DNA from: Eubacteriales bacterium
GTDB taxonomy: Bacteria; Bacillota; Clostridia; Oscillospirales; Butyricicoccaceae
DNA length: 61,800 nt
NCBI GenBank assembly: GCA_030523305.1
Contig: JAUNIY010000003.1
Span: 1 to 61,800 of the forward strand
Reading direction: 5' to 3'
Made by a program: the position numbers and the translations under genes. Below are positions 32,834 through 42,323 of this stretch, piece by piece. Position 1 is the stretch's first letter; each line of letters opens with the position of its first letter. Below the pieces are notes generated by a model. It saw only the letters and a program-made list of their open reading frames with translations, was not told the origin of the DNA and ran no database searches.

Positions 32834-33064
32834 GTGGTTTTTGAAAAAGTATGTCAGATTCTTTCAGATCAGTTTGGCGTATCCACCGATTCGCTGAATA
32901 TGGATACAGCGTTTGTGGAGGATCTGGGCGCAGATTCCCTGGATCTGGTCGAGCTGATGATGAGCATTGAGGAAGAATTTGAGGTTGGCGAGATCGACGA
33001 GGCGGAGGCTGCGAGCATGAAGACCATCGGCGATCTGGTCCGCCGCATTGGCGAAGACGATTGA
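32834..33064 (+). CDS. acpP: acyl carrier protein
   Basis: 76 residues, acidic. The phosphopantetheine site is the serine in DLGADSLDLVELMM (near residue 35). The start is GTG, 7 bases after AGGAGG. It carries acyl chains for fatty-acid synthesis and for PlsX next door. Own promoter upstream; a strong hairpin follows before rnc. Confidence 0.96.
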   Translation: MVFEKVCQILSDQFGVSTDSLNMDTAFVEDLGADSLDLVELMMSIEEEFEVGEIDEAEAASMKTIGDLVRRIGEDD

Positions 33065-33074
33065 GCAATGCCGT

Positions 33075-33098
33075 GCCGGAAAGCTCGGGCTTTCCGGC
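33075..33098 (+). other. perfect 10-bp hairpin between acpP and rnc
   Basis: GCCGGAAAGC (33075-33084) and GCTTTCCGGC (33089-33098), loop TCGG, extended by CGT/ACG across a 5-nt bulge. No T-run. It ends 33 bases before the RNase III start codon; it may be a processing site or adjust acpP/rnc ratio. Confidence 0.6.
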
Positions 33099-33131
33099 TG
33101 GGCACGATCACACAGGAAAGGAGAGAAACCA

Positions 33132-33812
33132 TTGGAAAAGGATGAATTGATTTACCAATTTCAGGACACTGGATTGCTGACGACAGCGATGACGCATTCG
33201 TCATATGCGAACGAACACCGCGATCAGCATATTCAAAACAATGAACGTCTGGAGTTTCTTGGCGATTCCATACTGGGGCTTGTATCGGCGGATTATGTAT
33301 TCCATCGGTATCCCAACGTACCGGAGGGCCAGCTGACCAAAATGCGCGCGGCCGTAGTCTGCGAGAAGACACTGTATGAGGTTGCCAAGGAACTCGGATT
33401 GGATCATCTGCTGTTGCTCGGCAAAGGAGAGGAAAACGGCGGTGGACGCAAACGGCCATCGATCCTGGCAGATTCGGTGGAGGCGCTGATCGGCGCGATC
33501 TATCTGGACGGCGGATTGGAGCCTGCGCGCGCGTTTATCCTGTCCTTTTTGGAGGCAAAAGTGGATCTTGCAGAGCAGGGCGGCGCGTTCCGCGACTACA
33601 AGACCGCATTGCAGGAGATCGTACAAAAGAATCGACAGGAAACGCTGTGCTACCGCCTGAGCGGCGAGAGCGGGCCGGATCATGACAAGCGGTTTACCGT
33701 GCAGGTAATGCTCAACCGCAATGTGTTTGCGGAAGGCACCGGCCGCAGCAAGAAGGAAGCGGAGCAGATGGCGGCAAAGGCTGCGCTGGAGCTGATGGGC
33801 GAGGTGCACTGA
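33132..33812 (+). CDS. rnc: ribonuclease III
   Basis: 226 residues from the TTG at 33132, which has AAAGGAG 8 bases upstream. Double-strand-specific endoribonuclease for rRNA and mRNA processing. Signature NERLEFLGDSILG (37-49), the acidic LADSVEALIGAIYLDGG near 112, and a C-terminal dsRNA-binding domain (about 150-224) ending GTGRSKKEAEQMAAKAAL. The stop shares a base with the next ATG (TGATG). Confidence 0.96.
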   Translation: MEKDELIYQFQDTGLLTTAMTHSSYANEHRDQHIQNNERLEFLGDSILGLVSADYVFHRYPNVPEGQLTKMRAAVVCEKTLYEVAKELGLDHLLLLGKGEENGGGRKRPSILADSVEALIGAIYLDGGLEPARAFILSFLEAKVDLAEQGGAFRDYKTALQEIVQKNRQETLCYRLSGESGPDHDKRFTVQVMLNRNVFAEGTGRSKKEAEQMAAKAALELMGEVH

Positions 33813-34771
33813 TGGCGGCCATCGTGCCGATTTTCGTGCCGCACGCCGGATGCCCGTGCCGGTGCGTGTTTTGCAATCAGCGTGCCATTGCCGGGCAGAC
33901 AGAACGCATGACGCCGGAAAAGGCGGAGCGGATTTTGGCGCAAGCCTTGGCTGTGCTGCCCGAAGGGAGCGCGCCGCAGGCGGCGTTTTACGGCGGGAGC
34001 TTTACGGCGATCCCGGTACGGGAACAGGAAGCGCTGCTCGCCGTGACCGACCGGTATCTGGACAAGGGCCTGCTGTCCGCCGTGCGGCTGTCCACCCGCC
34101 CGGATGCGATTGATGTTGAAACGCTGGAGCGGCTCAAAGCGCACGGCGTGCGCACGATTGAGCTGGGCGCCCAGTCGATGGATGACGCTGTTTTGCAGCG
34201 GGCAAAGCGTGGGCATACGGCGGCGGATACCGTGCGCGCAGCGCGGTTGATCCAGCAGGCGGATATTTTTTTGATTTTGCAGGTGATGGCGGGTCTCCCG
34301 GGCGACACGCGGGAAACCGCGCGCCGGACAGCAGAGCAGGCCGCGGCGCTGCGGCCGGACGGCGTGCGTATCTATCCGGTGGCGGTACTGCCGGAAACTG
34401 AGTTGTATGCTCTGTGGCGGGCCGGCGATTACCGGCCGCTCGACGTGGAAACGGCGGCGGTCTGGTGCGCGGATATGCTGGACGTGTTCGAACAGGCGCG
34501 CATCCCGGTCATCCGTGTGGGCCTGAACCCGACGGAGGAGCTGAACAGCACGGTTGCAGCAGGCGCATACCATCCCGCCATGGGCGAGTTGGCATATGGC
34601 GAGCTGTGGTACCGGCGGCTCAAGCAGCAGCTGGAAACCGGTGCGCAGGGCGATTTCCGCGTACCGGCGCGGGAGCTTTCGCGCGCCATCGGGCACAAAA
34701 GGCGCAACCTCCTGCGGCTTCGTCGCGAATTCCCGCAAAAATCCATTACAATCAAAAGCCTTCCCCAGTAG
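33812..34771 (+). CDS. radical SAM protein, Elp3-like N-terminal type
   Basis: 319 residues. The cluster motif is CPCRCVFCNQ: cysteines at residues 14, 18 and 21 plus an extra at 16. FYGGSFTAIP near 59, LSTRPDAID near 93 and GAQSMDD near 116 follow the Elp3/YhcC-like radical SAM pattern; the Elp3 acetyltransferase domain is missing. It is a conserved neighbour of rnc and smc in Clostridia with unassigned function, probably RNA modification. Confidence 0.85.
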   Translation: MAAIVPIFVPHAGCPCRCVFCNQRAIAGQTERMTPEKAERILAQALAVLPEGSAPQAAFYGGSFTAIPVREQEALLAVTDRYLDKGLLSAVRLSTRPDAIDVETLERLKAHGVRTIELGAQSMDDAVLQRAKRGHTAADTVRAARLIQQADIFLILQVMAGLPGDTRETARRTAEQAAALRPDGVRIYPVAVLPETELYALWRAGDYRPLDVETAAVWCADMLDVFEQARIPVIRVGLNPTEELNSTVAAGAYHPAMGELAYGELWYRRLKQQLETGAQGDFRVPARELSRAIGHKRRNLLRLRREFPQKSITIKSLPQ

Positions 34772-34782
34772 GAGGGCTTTTT
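34754..34782 (+). terminator. intrinsic terminator overlapping the radical SAM stop codon
   Basis: AAAAGCCTTCC (34754-34764) with GGAGGGCTTTT (34771-34781, one G-U pair) and T5. Confidence 0.85.
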
Positions 34783-34814
34783 GTGTCATAGTATGCAATT
34801 TCTACACGGATTGA

Positions 34815-34843
34815 TTGCATCGGGCGGAAAAACATGGTATCCT
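34815..34843 (+). promoter_or_regulatory. putative smc promoter
   Basis: TTGCAT (34815-34820), 17 bp, TATCCT (34838-34843). Each box matches 4/6. Confidence 0.45.
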
Positions 34844-34909
34844 GTATCATAGAATACATATCGGCAGACGGCAAGTGCCGGTGAGATTGACCAAACAAGG
34901 AGTAACTGC

Positions 34910-37900
34910 GTGTATTTAAAATCACTCGAATTACAGGGCTTCAAATCGTTCCCTGACCGGACAACCATCCGTTTTTCCGACGGCATGACGGCGATTGTCG
35001 GGCCGAATGGAAGCGGAAAATCAAATATTTCCGATGCCATCCGCTGGGTGCTGGGCGAGCAGTCCACCAAGAGCCTGCGTGGGGCAAAGATGGAGGACGT
35101 TGTCTTCGGCGGGACGGCGAAGCGCAGCCCGATGGGGGCGGCGCAGGTGACGCTGATCCTGGATAACGCTGCCGGGCAATTCCCGGTGGAGGCGGCAGAG
35201 GTGATGGTCACACGCAAATATTTCCGTTCCGGCGAGAGTGAATATTTCATCAATCGCAAACGCGTGCGCCTGCGCGATGTGCGCGATGTGTTTATGGACA
35301 CCGGCCTGGGCCATGACGGCTATTCCATCATCGGACAGGGACGTATCGATGAAATCCTTGCCACTAAGAGCACCGACCGGCGCGAGGTATTTGAGGAAGC
35401 GGCGGGTGTCACCCGGTTCCGCACCCGCAAGGAGGAGGCGGAACGCAAGCTGGGTCAGACGGCGGACAACCTGGTGCGCATCCGGGACATCTGGAATGAA
35501 TTAAACGAACGCTCCGGGCCGTTGGAAAAGCAGGCGGCGAGCGCAAAAAAATATATGGAGCTGCGCGAGCAGCTGCGGTTCCATGAGGTGTCGCTGTGGA
35601 TGGCATCGCTCGACGGCATGAAGGATGCCCGGGAGAACAGCGAACGCGAACGCCGCGAGGCGGCGCAGCAGCTGGAGGAAGTACGTCGAACTCAGCAGCA
35701 GCAATACGACTGCGCCGAACAGCTGACCGAGGACATGCGTCAGTCGGATATGCAGGCGGAACGCTTGCAGGCCGAGCTGTCGCGCGCGGAGGAAACCGCG
35801 TCGGAATTATCCCGCCGCATGGCGGTACTGGCGGAAACGCGCCGCAACGCTGCGGAAAATATCGGGCTGGCCAAAGGACAGCTGGAAGCGCAGGCCGAAC
35901 AGGGCAATGCGCTGGCGCAGCAGCTGGCGGCCCGCCAGGCGCGTCTGGGTGAGCTGGAACAGGAAATACGCGAAAAAACAGTCGCATATCAACAGAAACA
36001 GAAAGAAATCGAAACGTTGACCGCACAGATTGACGGCGGACAGCAACAGGCGGAGGAGCTGCAGCAGCGCGCGGATGCCCTCGGCGAAACGATGTTTTCT
36101 GTACAGGCGGATCAGCGCGCGGCACAGGCGCAGCTGGAAACGCTGGACGGGCGCGGCAAAACCGTGGGCGACGATGTGCGCGCGGCACAGCAGCGCACCC
36201 AGCAGGAGCAGCAGGCACAGCAGGACATGCAGCAGGAGCTGGATCGCTTGCGCAAGAGCTTGGCGGACGCGGAAATGCTGCACCGGGAGCGGCAGGAAGC
36301 GGCGGAAGACGCGACGCGGCAGCTGGCACAGGCGCGGGAAGCGCATCAGAAGCTGTCCACGGCGTTGGCGGACAGCCGCAACCGCGTGCGGATGCTGGCG
36401 GAATTGCAGCGCGATTATGAAGGCTTTTCGCGCGCAGTCAAGCTGGTGATGAACCAGGCGGCGGCAGGCGCGTGCAAAGGCATCCGCGGCCCGCTGTCCT
36501 CGCTCATCCAGGTGTCGGATCGGTATGTCACAGCGGTGGAGACCGCGTTGGGCGCGGCAGCCTCGCATATCATTGTCGAGCGTTCGGAGGATGGCAAACA
36601 AGCCATTCAAATGCTCAAACGGCGCGACGGCGGCCGGGCGACCTTCCTGCCGATGGACACGATCCGCCCGCAGTCCCTGCGCGAGAGCGGCTTGGAGCGC
36701 AGCGCAGGCTTTTGCGGGATTGCGGCGGATCTGGTGGAATGCGAAGCGGATTACCGCGATATTGTGGACAATGCGCTCGGCCGGACGGTGGTAGCAGAGG
36801 ATATGGACTGCGCGCTGGCGATTGCGCGCCAGTACCGCAACCGATTCCGCATCGTCACGCTGGATGGACAGCTCATCCATGCGGGCGGTTCGATGACCGG
36901 CGGCTCAGCGGGCCGGTCTTCCGGTATTTTATCGCGTGCCAACCAATTGGCACAGATGCAGCAGCGTGCCCGCCAACAGGAGGAAAAGCTCCAGGCATTG
37001 ACCCGTGAGGGCAAACAACTGGCGGAGCAGGCCAAGCAGGCAGAGGACGAGACCGCACAGGCGGCGACGGCGCTCTCCGAACAGCGGCAGCAGCTGGCGG
37101 CGCTGTCCGCACAGATCCAGCAGCATCAGCTGCTGCTCGACAGCGTGCGCCAGGCGGAAGAGCAGTTCCGCGCAGAACAGACCGATGCAGAGCAGCAGAA
37201 GAAAACGCTGCGCAGCAAGCTTGCCCAGCTGGAATTGCGGGCGGCAGAGCTGGCGCGCGAGCGGAAAAACGCATTGCATGCGCTGAACCGGGCGGCTGGC
37301 CAGGCGCAGGAGACCGCGCAGCAGATGACGGTGTTGACCGATGCGGCCGGCGCGCTGCACACCGAACTGGCGCAGGCACAGACCGAACGCGAAACCGTCG
37401 GGCAGGCATTGGCGGATTTGCAGCAGATGGCGGATGCGGCCCGTCAGACGGCGGAAGACCATCGGCGGCGCATCACAGAATATGAAGCGGCTATCCGGCA
37501 GGCGGAGGAAGAACGCCATACGCTGGAACAGACGCTGGAACAAAACGGATTGCGCAGCGGACAGCTGCGCGCGCAGTTGCAGGAATGCGGGCAGAACCGC
37601 ATGCGGCTGGAGCGCAGCAAAACAGAAGCGGAGAAAAAGGCGCGGGACATCGGCAATACGATGGTCGCGCTCGAACGTCGGCACGCGGAGGCAGAGGCTG
37701 CGGCGCAGCGCGTCCACAGCGAGGAGCAGCAGATTCTCGATAAAATGTGGGAGAATTATGAGCTGACGCCGACGGCGGCGCGTCCGCTGGTACATGCCAT
37801 CACCGACCGGCAGGAGGAGGAGCGGCAGGCGGCAACCCTGCGCCGCACCATCAAGGCCCTGGGGCCGGTCAACCTGGCGGCGATAGAGGAATACGCCGCG

Positions 37901-38485
37901 CTGCGTGAGCGCCTGACCTTCCTGACCGAGCAAAAGGACGATCTGGAACGGGCGGAGGCGGAGCTGCGCGGCATCATCGACCAGCTGACCGGGCAGATGA
38001 AACAGACGTTTGCGCAGTCATTTGCCCAGCTGAACCAGTATTTTGGCGAAACGTTCCGGGAGATTTTCGGCGGCGGCAGCGCGGAGCTTGTGCTGGAGGA
38101 TGAAACCGATATTTTGGGCTGCGGCATTGAAATACGCGTCACACCGCCGGGAAAGTCGCTCAAAACGCTGTCGCTGCTTTCGGGCGGCGAAAAGGCATTT
38201 GTCGCGATCGCGCTGTATTTTGCCATTTTAAAGGTGCGTCCGACGCCGTTTTGCGTACTGGATGAAATCGAGGCCGCGCTCGACGATGTGAATGTCACGC
38301 GGTTTGCGCAGTATTTGCGCCGTTTGTCCGACAAGACGCAGTTTATCGTCATTACTCACCGGCGCGGTACGATGGAGGAAGCGGATATGCTGTATGGCGT
38401 CACCATGCAGGAGCGCGGCGTCTCCAAGCTGCTGATGCTCAATATTGCGGATGTCGAGCGGGAAATGAAGATGGAAATCACGTAA
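34910..38485 (+). CDS. smc: chromosome segregation protein SMC
   Basis: 1191 residues, normal for bacterial SMC. ATPase head halves at both ends: Walker A GPNGSGKSNISDAIRW near 32, signature LSGGEKAFVAIAL near 1090, Walker B FCVLDEIEAALDD near 1112. Two very long Gln/Glu/Ala-rich coiled coils (about 165-500 and 680-1000) flank a hinge (about 505-670, with GIRGPLSSLIQV). Start is GTG after AAGGAG. Works with ScpAB in chromosome compaction; followed by ftsY. Confidence 0.97.
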   Translation: MYLKSLELQGFKSFPDRTTIRFSDGMTAIVGPNGSGKSNISDAIRWVLGEQSTKSLRGAKMEDVVFGGTAKRSPMGAAQVTLILDNAAGQFPVEAAEVMVTRKYFRSGESEYFINRKRVRLRDVRDVFMDTGLGHDGYSIIGQGRIDEILATKSTDRREVFEEAAGVTRFRTRKEEAERKLGQTADNLVRIRDIWNELNERSGPLEKQAASAKKYMELREQLRFHEVSLWMASLDGMKDARENSERERREAAQQLEEVRRTQQQQYDCAEQLTEDMRQSDMQAERLQAELSRAEETASELSRRMAVLAETRRNAAENIGLAKGQLEAQAEQGNALAQQLAARQARLGELEQEIREKTVAYQQKQKEIETLTAQIDGGQQQAEELQQRADALGETMFSVQADQRAAQAQLETLDGRGKTVGDDVRAAQQRTQQEQQAQQDMQQELDRLRKSLADAEMLHRERQEAAEDATRQLAQAREAHQKLSTALADSRNRVRMLAELQRDYEGFSRAVKLVMNQAAAGACKGIRGPLSSLIQVSDRYVTAVETALGAAASHIIVERSEDGKQAIQMLKRRDGGRATFLPMDTIRPQSLRESGLERSAGFCGIAADLVECEADYRDIVDNALGRTVVAEDMDCALAIARQYRNRFRIVTLDGQLIHAGGSMTGGSAGRSSGILSRANQLAQMQQRARQQEEKLQALTREGKQLAEQAKQAEDETAQAATALSEQRQQLAALSAQIQQHQLLLDSVRQAEEQFRAEQTDAEQQKKTLRSKLAQLELRAAELARERKNALHALNRAAGQAQETAQQMTVLTDAAGALHTELAQAQTERETVGQALADLQQMADAARQTAEDHRRRITEYEAAIRQAEEERHTLEQTLEQNGLRSGQLRAQLQECGQNRMRLERSKTEAEKKARDIGNTMVALERRHAEAEAAAQRVHSEEQQILDKMWENYELTPTAARPLVHAITDRQEEERQAATLRRTIKALGPVNLAAIEEYAALRERLTFLTEQKDDLERAEAELRGIIDQLTGQMKQTFAQSFAQLNQYFGETFREIFGGGSAELVLEDETDILGCGIEIRVTPPGKSLKTLSLLSGGEKAFVAIALYFAILKVRPTPFCVLDEIEAALDDVNVTRFAQYLRRLSDKTQFIVITHRRGTMEEADMLYGVTMQERGVSKLLMLNIADVEREMKMEIT

Positions 38486-38533
38486 AAAGCGTTCAAATTT
38501 TTCATTTTATTATAGAAAGAGGAGGATTCCGAC

Positions 38534-39454
38534 GTGGGATTTTTCGACAAGATCAAGCAAGGATTAAAAAAGACAACGGACGCCGTGAGCGAGTCGATCG
38601 GCGACGTGATGGCAGCGTTCGTCTCGGTGGACGATGACCTGCTGGAGGAGCTGGAAGAGGCCATGATTTTGGCTGACCTGGGCGCGGCGACGGCGTCGGG
38701 CGCAGTCGAGGAGCTGCGCGACCGGGCGAAGCATCAGCGCATCAACACAAAAGAAGAGCTGCGCGATGCGCTGTGCGATATCCTCAGCGGTATGATGCAG
38801 GAGGATGCCGGGCTGGATATTTCCAGACAGCCGGCGGTGATCCTGGTGATCGGCGTCAACGGCGTCGGTAAGACGACCACCATCGGCAAACTGGCCGCGT
38901 CGTATACGGCGCAGGGCAAACGCGTGATGCTGGCGGCGGCGGATACGTTCCGCGCGGCGGCAGCAGATCAGCTGGCGATCTGGGCGGAACGTTCGGGTGC
39001 GGATATCGTCCGCCACGAGGAGGGCGCAGACCCGGCAGCTGTGGTCTTCGATTCGATTGCGGCGGCCAAGGCACGCGGCTGTGATATTATCATTGTGGAT
39101 ACTGCGGGACGCCTGCACAATAAGACCAACCTGATGAATGAGTTGAACAAGATTGACCGTGTCATCGGGCGCGAGCTGCCGGATTCCAGCCGGGAAACGC
39201 TGCTTGTGCTCGACGCCACAACAGGACAGAATGCGGTTTCGCAGGCGGAGCAGTTTAATAAGGCGGCGAAGCTAAGCGGCATTGTGCTGACCAAGCTGGA
39301 CGGCACGGCGAAGGGCGGCATTGTCGTTGCGATTTCCGCCGGGTTGGGCGTGCCGGTCAAGTATGTCGGCGTCGGCGAGGGCATCGACGACCTGATGCCG
39401 TTTGAGCGGGACGCATTTGTACAGGCATTGCTGCCGATGGAAGGAGATGCATAA
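38534..39454 (+). CDS. ftsY: signal recognition particle receptor FtsY
   Basis: 306 residues: short N-terminal amphipathic and NG four-helix part, then the SRP GTPase with G1 [15 protein letters not shown] near 105, [11 protein letters not shown] near 138, G3 DTAGRLHNK near 190, G4 [10 protein letters not shown] near 253. The long acidic A domain of E. coli FtsY is missing, as in other Firmicutes. Start is GTG with AGAGGAGG upstream. Docks ribosome-SRP complexes at the membrane. Confidence 0.96.
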   Translation: MGFFDKIKQGLKKTTDAVSESIGDVMAAFVSVDDDLLEELEEAMILADLGAATASGAVEELRDRAKHQRINTKEELRDALCDILSGMMQEDAGLDISRQPAVILVIGVNGVGKTTTIGKLAASYTAQGKRVMLAAADTFRAAAADQLAIWAERSGADIVRHEEGADPAAVVFDSIAAAKARGCDIIIVDTAGRLHNKTNLMNELNKIDRVIGRELPDSSRETLLVLDATTGQNAVSQAEQFNKAAKLSGIVLTKLDGTAKGGIVVAISAGLGVPVKYVGVGEGIDDLMPFERDAFVQALLPMEGDA

Positions 39455-39455
39455 C

Positions 39456-40181
39456 ATGGCAAGACCGGATCTGCGGCGCAACGATGAAATGCGCAAAATG
39501 AAGCTGGTAAAGGATTTTACCATCCATGCGGAAGGCTCCGTGCTGATTTCCGTGGGCAATACCAAGGTGCTGTGCAATGCAACCGTGGAGGAGGATGTGC
39601 CGCCGCATGTCAAAGGCTCCGGGCGCGGCTGGGTGACGGCGGAATACAGCATGCTGCCGCGCGCCACCAATACCCGCAACCGGCGCGACATTTCCAAGCT
39701 GAAGCTGAATGGCAGAAGCGCAGAAATCCAGCGACTGATTGGGCGTGCGCTGCGCGCCGTCACGGATATGGAAGCGTTGGGCGAACGCCAGATTATCGTG
39801 GATTGCGATGTGTTGCAGGCGGACGGCGGCACCCGCTGTGCGTCGATTACCGGCGGATATGTCGCGCTGTGGCTGGCGTGCAAAAAGCTTGTGGATGACG
39901 GCGTGCTGAAGCAGATCCCGCTCACCGGGCAGGTTGCTGCGGTTTCCGCCGGCATTTGGAACGGCGAGCCGATCCTCGACCTGGCGTATGAGGAGGATTC
40001 CCACGCCATTGTCGACGCGAATTTTGTCATGACCGAAAAGGGCGAATTTGTAGAAATCCAGGGAACCGGCGAAGGCAGGCCGTTTACCAAGGAAGAGCTG
40101 AACAAGCTGATGTCCCTGGCGCGCCGCGGTACGGCAAAGCTGTGCCGCGAACAGAGAAAGATTACGGGGGCGGTCGGATGA
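39456..40181 (+). CDS. rph: ribonuclease PH
   Basis: 241 residues. Phosphorolytic 3'-5' exoribonuclease trimming tRNA 3' ends. Conserved [13 protein letters not shown] start, [19 protein letters not shown] near 52, RGALRAV-like [13 protein letters not shown] near 97 and [18 protein letters not shown] near 120. The start is one base after ftsY and the end overlaps rdgB (ATGA). Confidence 0.96.
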   Translation: MARPDLRRNDEMRKMKLVKDFTIHAEGSVLISVGNTKVLCNATVEEDVPPHVKGSGRGWVTAEYSMLPRATNTRNRRDISKLKLNGRSAEIQRLIGRALRAVTDMEALGERQIIVDCDVLQADGGTRCASITGGYVALWLACKKLVDDGVLKQIPLTGQVAAVSAGIWNGEPILDLAYEEDSHAIVDANFVMTEKGEFVEIQGTGEGRPFTKEELNKLMSLARRGTAKLCREQRKITGAVG

Positions 40182-40774
40182 AGCTTGTATTTGCATCGCA
40201 TAATAAGGGAAAGATACAGGAAGTAAAGGATATCCTGGAGCCGCTCGGCATTGAGGTCGAACCGATTCCGGAGGATTTTCCGGAAATCGAAGAAGACGGT
40301 TCGTCATTTGAAGAAAATGCCAAAATCAAAGCGCGTACGGTGTGCCAGGCAACCGGGCTGCCGGCCGTTGCGGATGATTCTGGTTTGGTCATCGACGCGT
40401 TGAACGGTTTCCCAGGGATTCATTCCGCGCGCTGGGCAGGACCGGAGGCGACGGCACATGACCGCAACCTGCTGCTGCTGGAAAAAATGCTCCATGTTCC
40501 GGAAGACCAGCGTGGCGCGGAATTTGTATGCGTCGCAGCATGTGTGTTCCCGGATGGGCGGGAGCTGGCCGTACGCGGGCAGTGCCGCGGTACCATTCTG
40601 CATGAGGAGCACGGCGCTGGCGGCTTTGGCTACGACCCAATTTTCTGTGTACCGGAATTTGGCTGCACCTTCGGCGAACTGGAGCAGGAGGTCAAAAATT
40701 CGATTTCACACCGCGCGCGTGCTTTTACTGCACTGGGCAGCGCGCTGCGCACGAAACTGGAAGAAGGAGAGTAA
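40178..40774 (+). CDS. rdgB: XTP/dITP diphosphatase (HAM1/RdgB)
   Basis: 198 residues. Hydrolyses deaminated purine NTPs (XTP, ITP) to keep them out of nucleic acids. [12 protein letters not shown] (5-16), [21 protein letters not shown] near 67, [13 protein letters not shown] near 148, and SHRARAF near 178 are all conserved. Translationally coupled to rph. Confidence 0.96.
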   Translation: MKLVFASHNKGKIQEVKDILEPLGIEVEPIPEDFPEIEEDGSSFEENAKIKARTVCQATGLPAVADDSGLVIDALNGFPGIHSARWAGPEATAHDRNLLLLEKMLHVPEDQRGAEFVCVAACVFPDGRELAVRGQCRGTILHEEHGAGGFGYDPIFCVPEFGCTFGELEQEVKNSISHRARAFTALGSALRTKLEEGE

Positions 40775-40779
40775 GAGCT

Positions 40780-41079
40780 ATGCTGACAAGCAAGCAGCGC
40801 GCGCGGTTGCGTGCGATGGCAAACCCGTTACAGGATACCGTACTGATTGGCAAGGAGGGCATCACAGACGCTGTGATTGCACAGACGGAGGAAGTCCTCG
40901 AAAAGCACGAATTGATAAAAATCAAGCTGCTGGAAACCTCCATGCTGACGACGCGGGAAGCGCAGGGAATCCTGTGTGAGGCATTGGACGCGGAGCCGGT
41001 GCAGTGCATCGGTACAAAAATCGTCCTGTTCCGCGTTGCCCGCGACCCGGAAAACCGGCATATCGATCCCAACGCATGA
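40780..41079 (+). CDS. yhbY: YhbY-type CRM-domain RNA-binding protein
   Basis: 99 residues covering a single CRM domain: MLTSKQRARLRAMAN, VLIGKEGITDAV with the GKEG loop near 25, KHELIKIKLLE near 42, and IGTKIVLFR near 77. Associates with pre-50S ribosomes. Overlaps nadD by four bases. Confidence 0.93.
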   Translation: MLTSKQRARLRAMANPLQDTVLIGKEGITDAVIAQTEEVLEKHELIKIKLLETSMLTTREAQGILCEALDAEPVQCIGTKIVLFRVARDPENRHIDPNA

Positions 41080-41693
41080 ACCGCATCGGGATTATGGGCG
41101 GGACATTCAATCCGCCGCACAATGGGCATGTGCATGCCGCGCGCCAGGCGGCGCAGGCATTACAGTTTGACAGGCTGCTGCTGATCCCGGACAACATCCC
41201 GCCGCACAAAACCATGCCCCAAGGCTCCGCCAATGGGGCGCAGCGGCTGGAAATGACCCGCAGAATGGCGGCGTTGATCCCAGGGGCGGAAGCCTCCGAC
41301 ATGGAGCTGAAACGCGGAGGCAGGAGCTTTACGGCGGATACGCTGCGGCGGCTGACGGCGGAAAACCCGGGCAGCCGGCTGTATTTTATCATGGGTACGG
41401 ACATGCTGCTGTCCTTGGACAAATGGCGCGAACCGGAAACCATCTGCGCGCTGGCGTCGCTCGCCGTGATTGCGCGCGACGATCAGGACAAGGCGGCGAT
41501 TGCACGCAAGGCGGCATGGCTGCACGAGACATGGCAGGCGCAGGTCGAGCAGATCGATTGTCCAGCGCTGCCGGTTTCCTCGACCGCGCTGCGCGAGAAC
41601 CGGAGCCTGTGCCGGGACATGGTGCCACCTGATATTTTTGCATATATTGAACAGCAGGGGCTGTATTTTGGACGCCTGCCTGGACAGGCGTAA
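41076..41693 (+). CDS. nadD: nicotinate-nucleotide adenylyltransferase
   Basis: 205 residues. Makes deamido-NAD from NaMN and ATP. Nucleotidyl-transferase motif GGTFNPPHNGHVHAA (8-22), IPDNIPPHK near 37, FIMGTDMLLSL near 104, and C-terminal VSSTALRE near 171. Part of the conserved yhbY-nadD-yqeK-lytR-rsfS block. Confidence 0.96.
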   Translation: MNRIGIMGGTFNPPHNGHVHAARQAAQALQFDRLLLIPDNIPPHKTMPQGSANGAQRLEMTRRMAALIPGAEASDMELKRGGRSFTADTLRRLTAENPGSRLYFIMGTDMLLSLDKWREPETICALASLAVIARDDQDKAAIARKAAWLHETWQAQVEQIDCPALPVSSTALRENRSLCRDMVPPDIFAYIEQQGLYFGRLPGQA

Positions 41694-41727
41694 CCGCAGC
41701 AAAGAGAGAAAGGAACGGAGGGTAACG

Positions 41728-42291
41728 ATGCTTTACGATGACGAGATGAGAAGAGATATCCTTTCCCGCTTGTCGGGGTTCCGGCTGAAGCATACGCTTG
41801 GCTGTGAAAAGGCGGCGCGTGAGCTTGCGCAGAAATACGGCGCGGATGCGGAAAAATGTGCGTTTGCCATGCTTCTGCATGACATTACCAAGAACTTTTC
41901 TCAGGAAGAGCAGTTGAACTTGTGTGAAAAATACGGTATAATACCCAATGATGTCGAAAAAATAGAATGGAAGATGCTGCACGGCAAAACAGCAGCGGCC
42001 ATTGCGGCCGATGTTTATGGCGCGCCGCCGGATGTGGCCCATGCCATCGCATACCATACCACCGGCTGCGCAGACATGACGTTGCTGGACAAGATTGTCT
42101 ATATGGCGGATTACATAGAGGAAAACCGCAGTTTTGACGGCGTAAAGACCGCACGCAAGCTGGCGGCCCGCAATTTGGACAAGGCGTTGCTATACGGGCT
42201 CAACGCATCCCTGCGTGAGCTGGTACACCGCGGTAAGCTGATCCATATCGACACAGTGTTGGCCAGGAATTGGCTGATGGACCATATGTAG
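41728..42291 (+). CDS. yqeK: YqeK-type HD-domain hydrolase (Ap4A hydrolase)
   Basis: 187 residues. HD-domain metal ligands are visible: KHTLGCEKAA near 21, LLHDITKN near 51, KMLHGKTAA near 82, YHTTGCADM near 107. Recent family knowledge assigns symmetric Ap4A hydrolysis. The ATG at 41728 follows GGAGGG. Confidence 0.92.
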   Translation: MLYDDEMRRDILSRLSGFRLKHTLGCEKAARELAQKYGADAEKCAFAMLLHDITKNFSQEEQLNLCEKYGIIPNDVEKIEWKMLHGKTAAAIAADVYGAPPDVAHAIAYHTTGCADMTLLDKIVYMADYIEENRSFDGVKTARKLAARNLDKALLYGLNASLRELVHRGKLIHIDTVLARNWLMDHM

Positions 42292-42323
42292 ATTTTTTAC
42301 TGGTGTGATGGGACGAGAGATGC

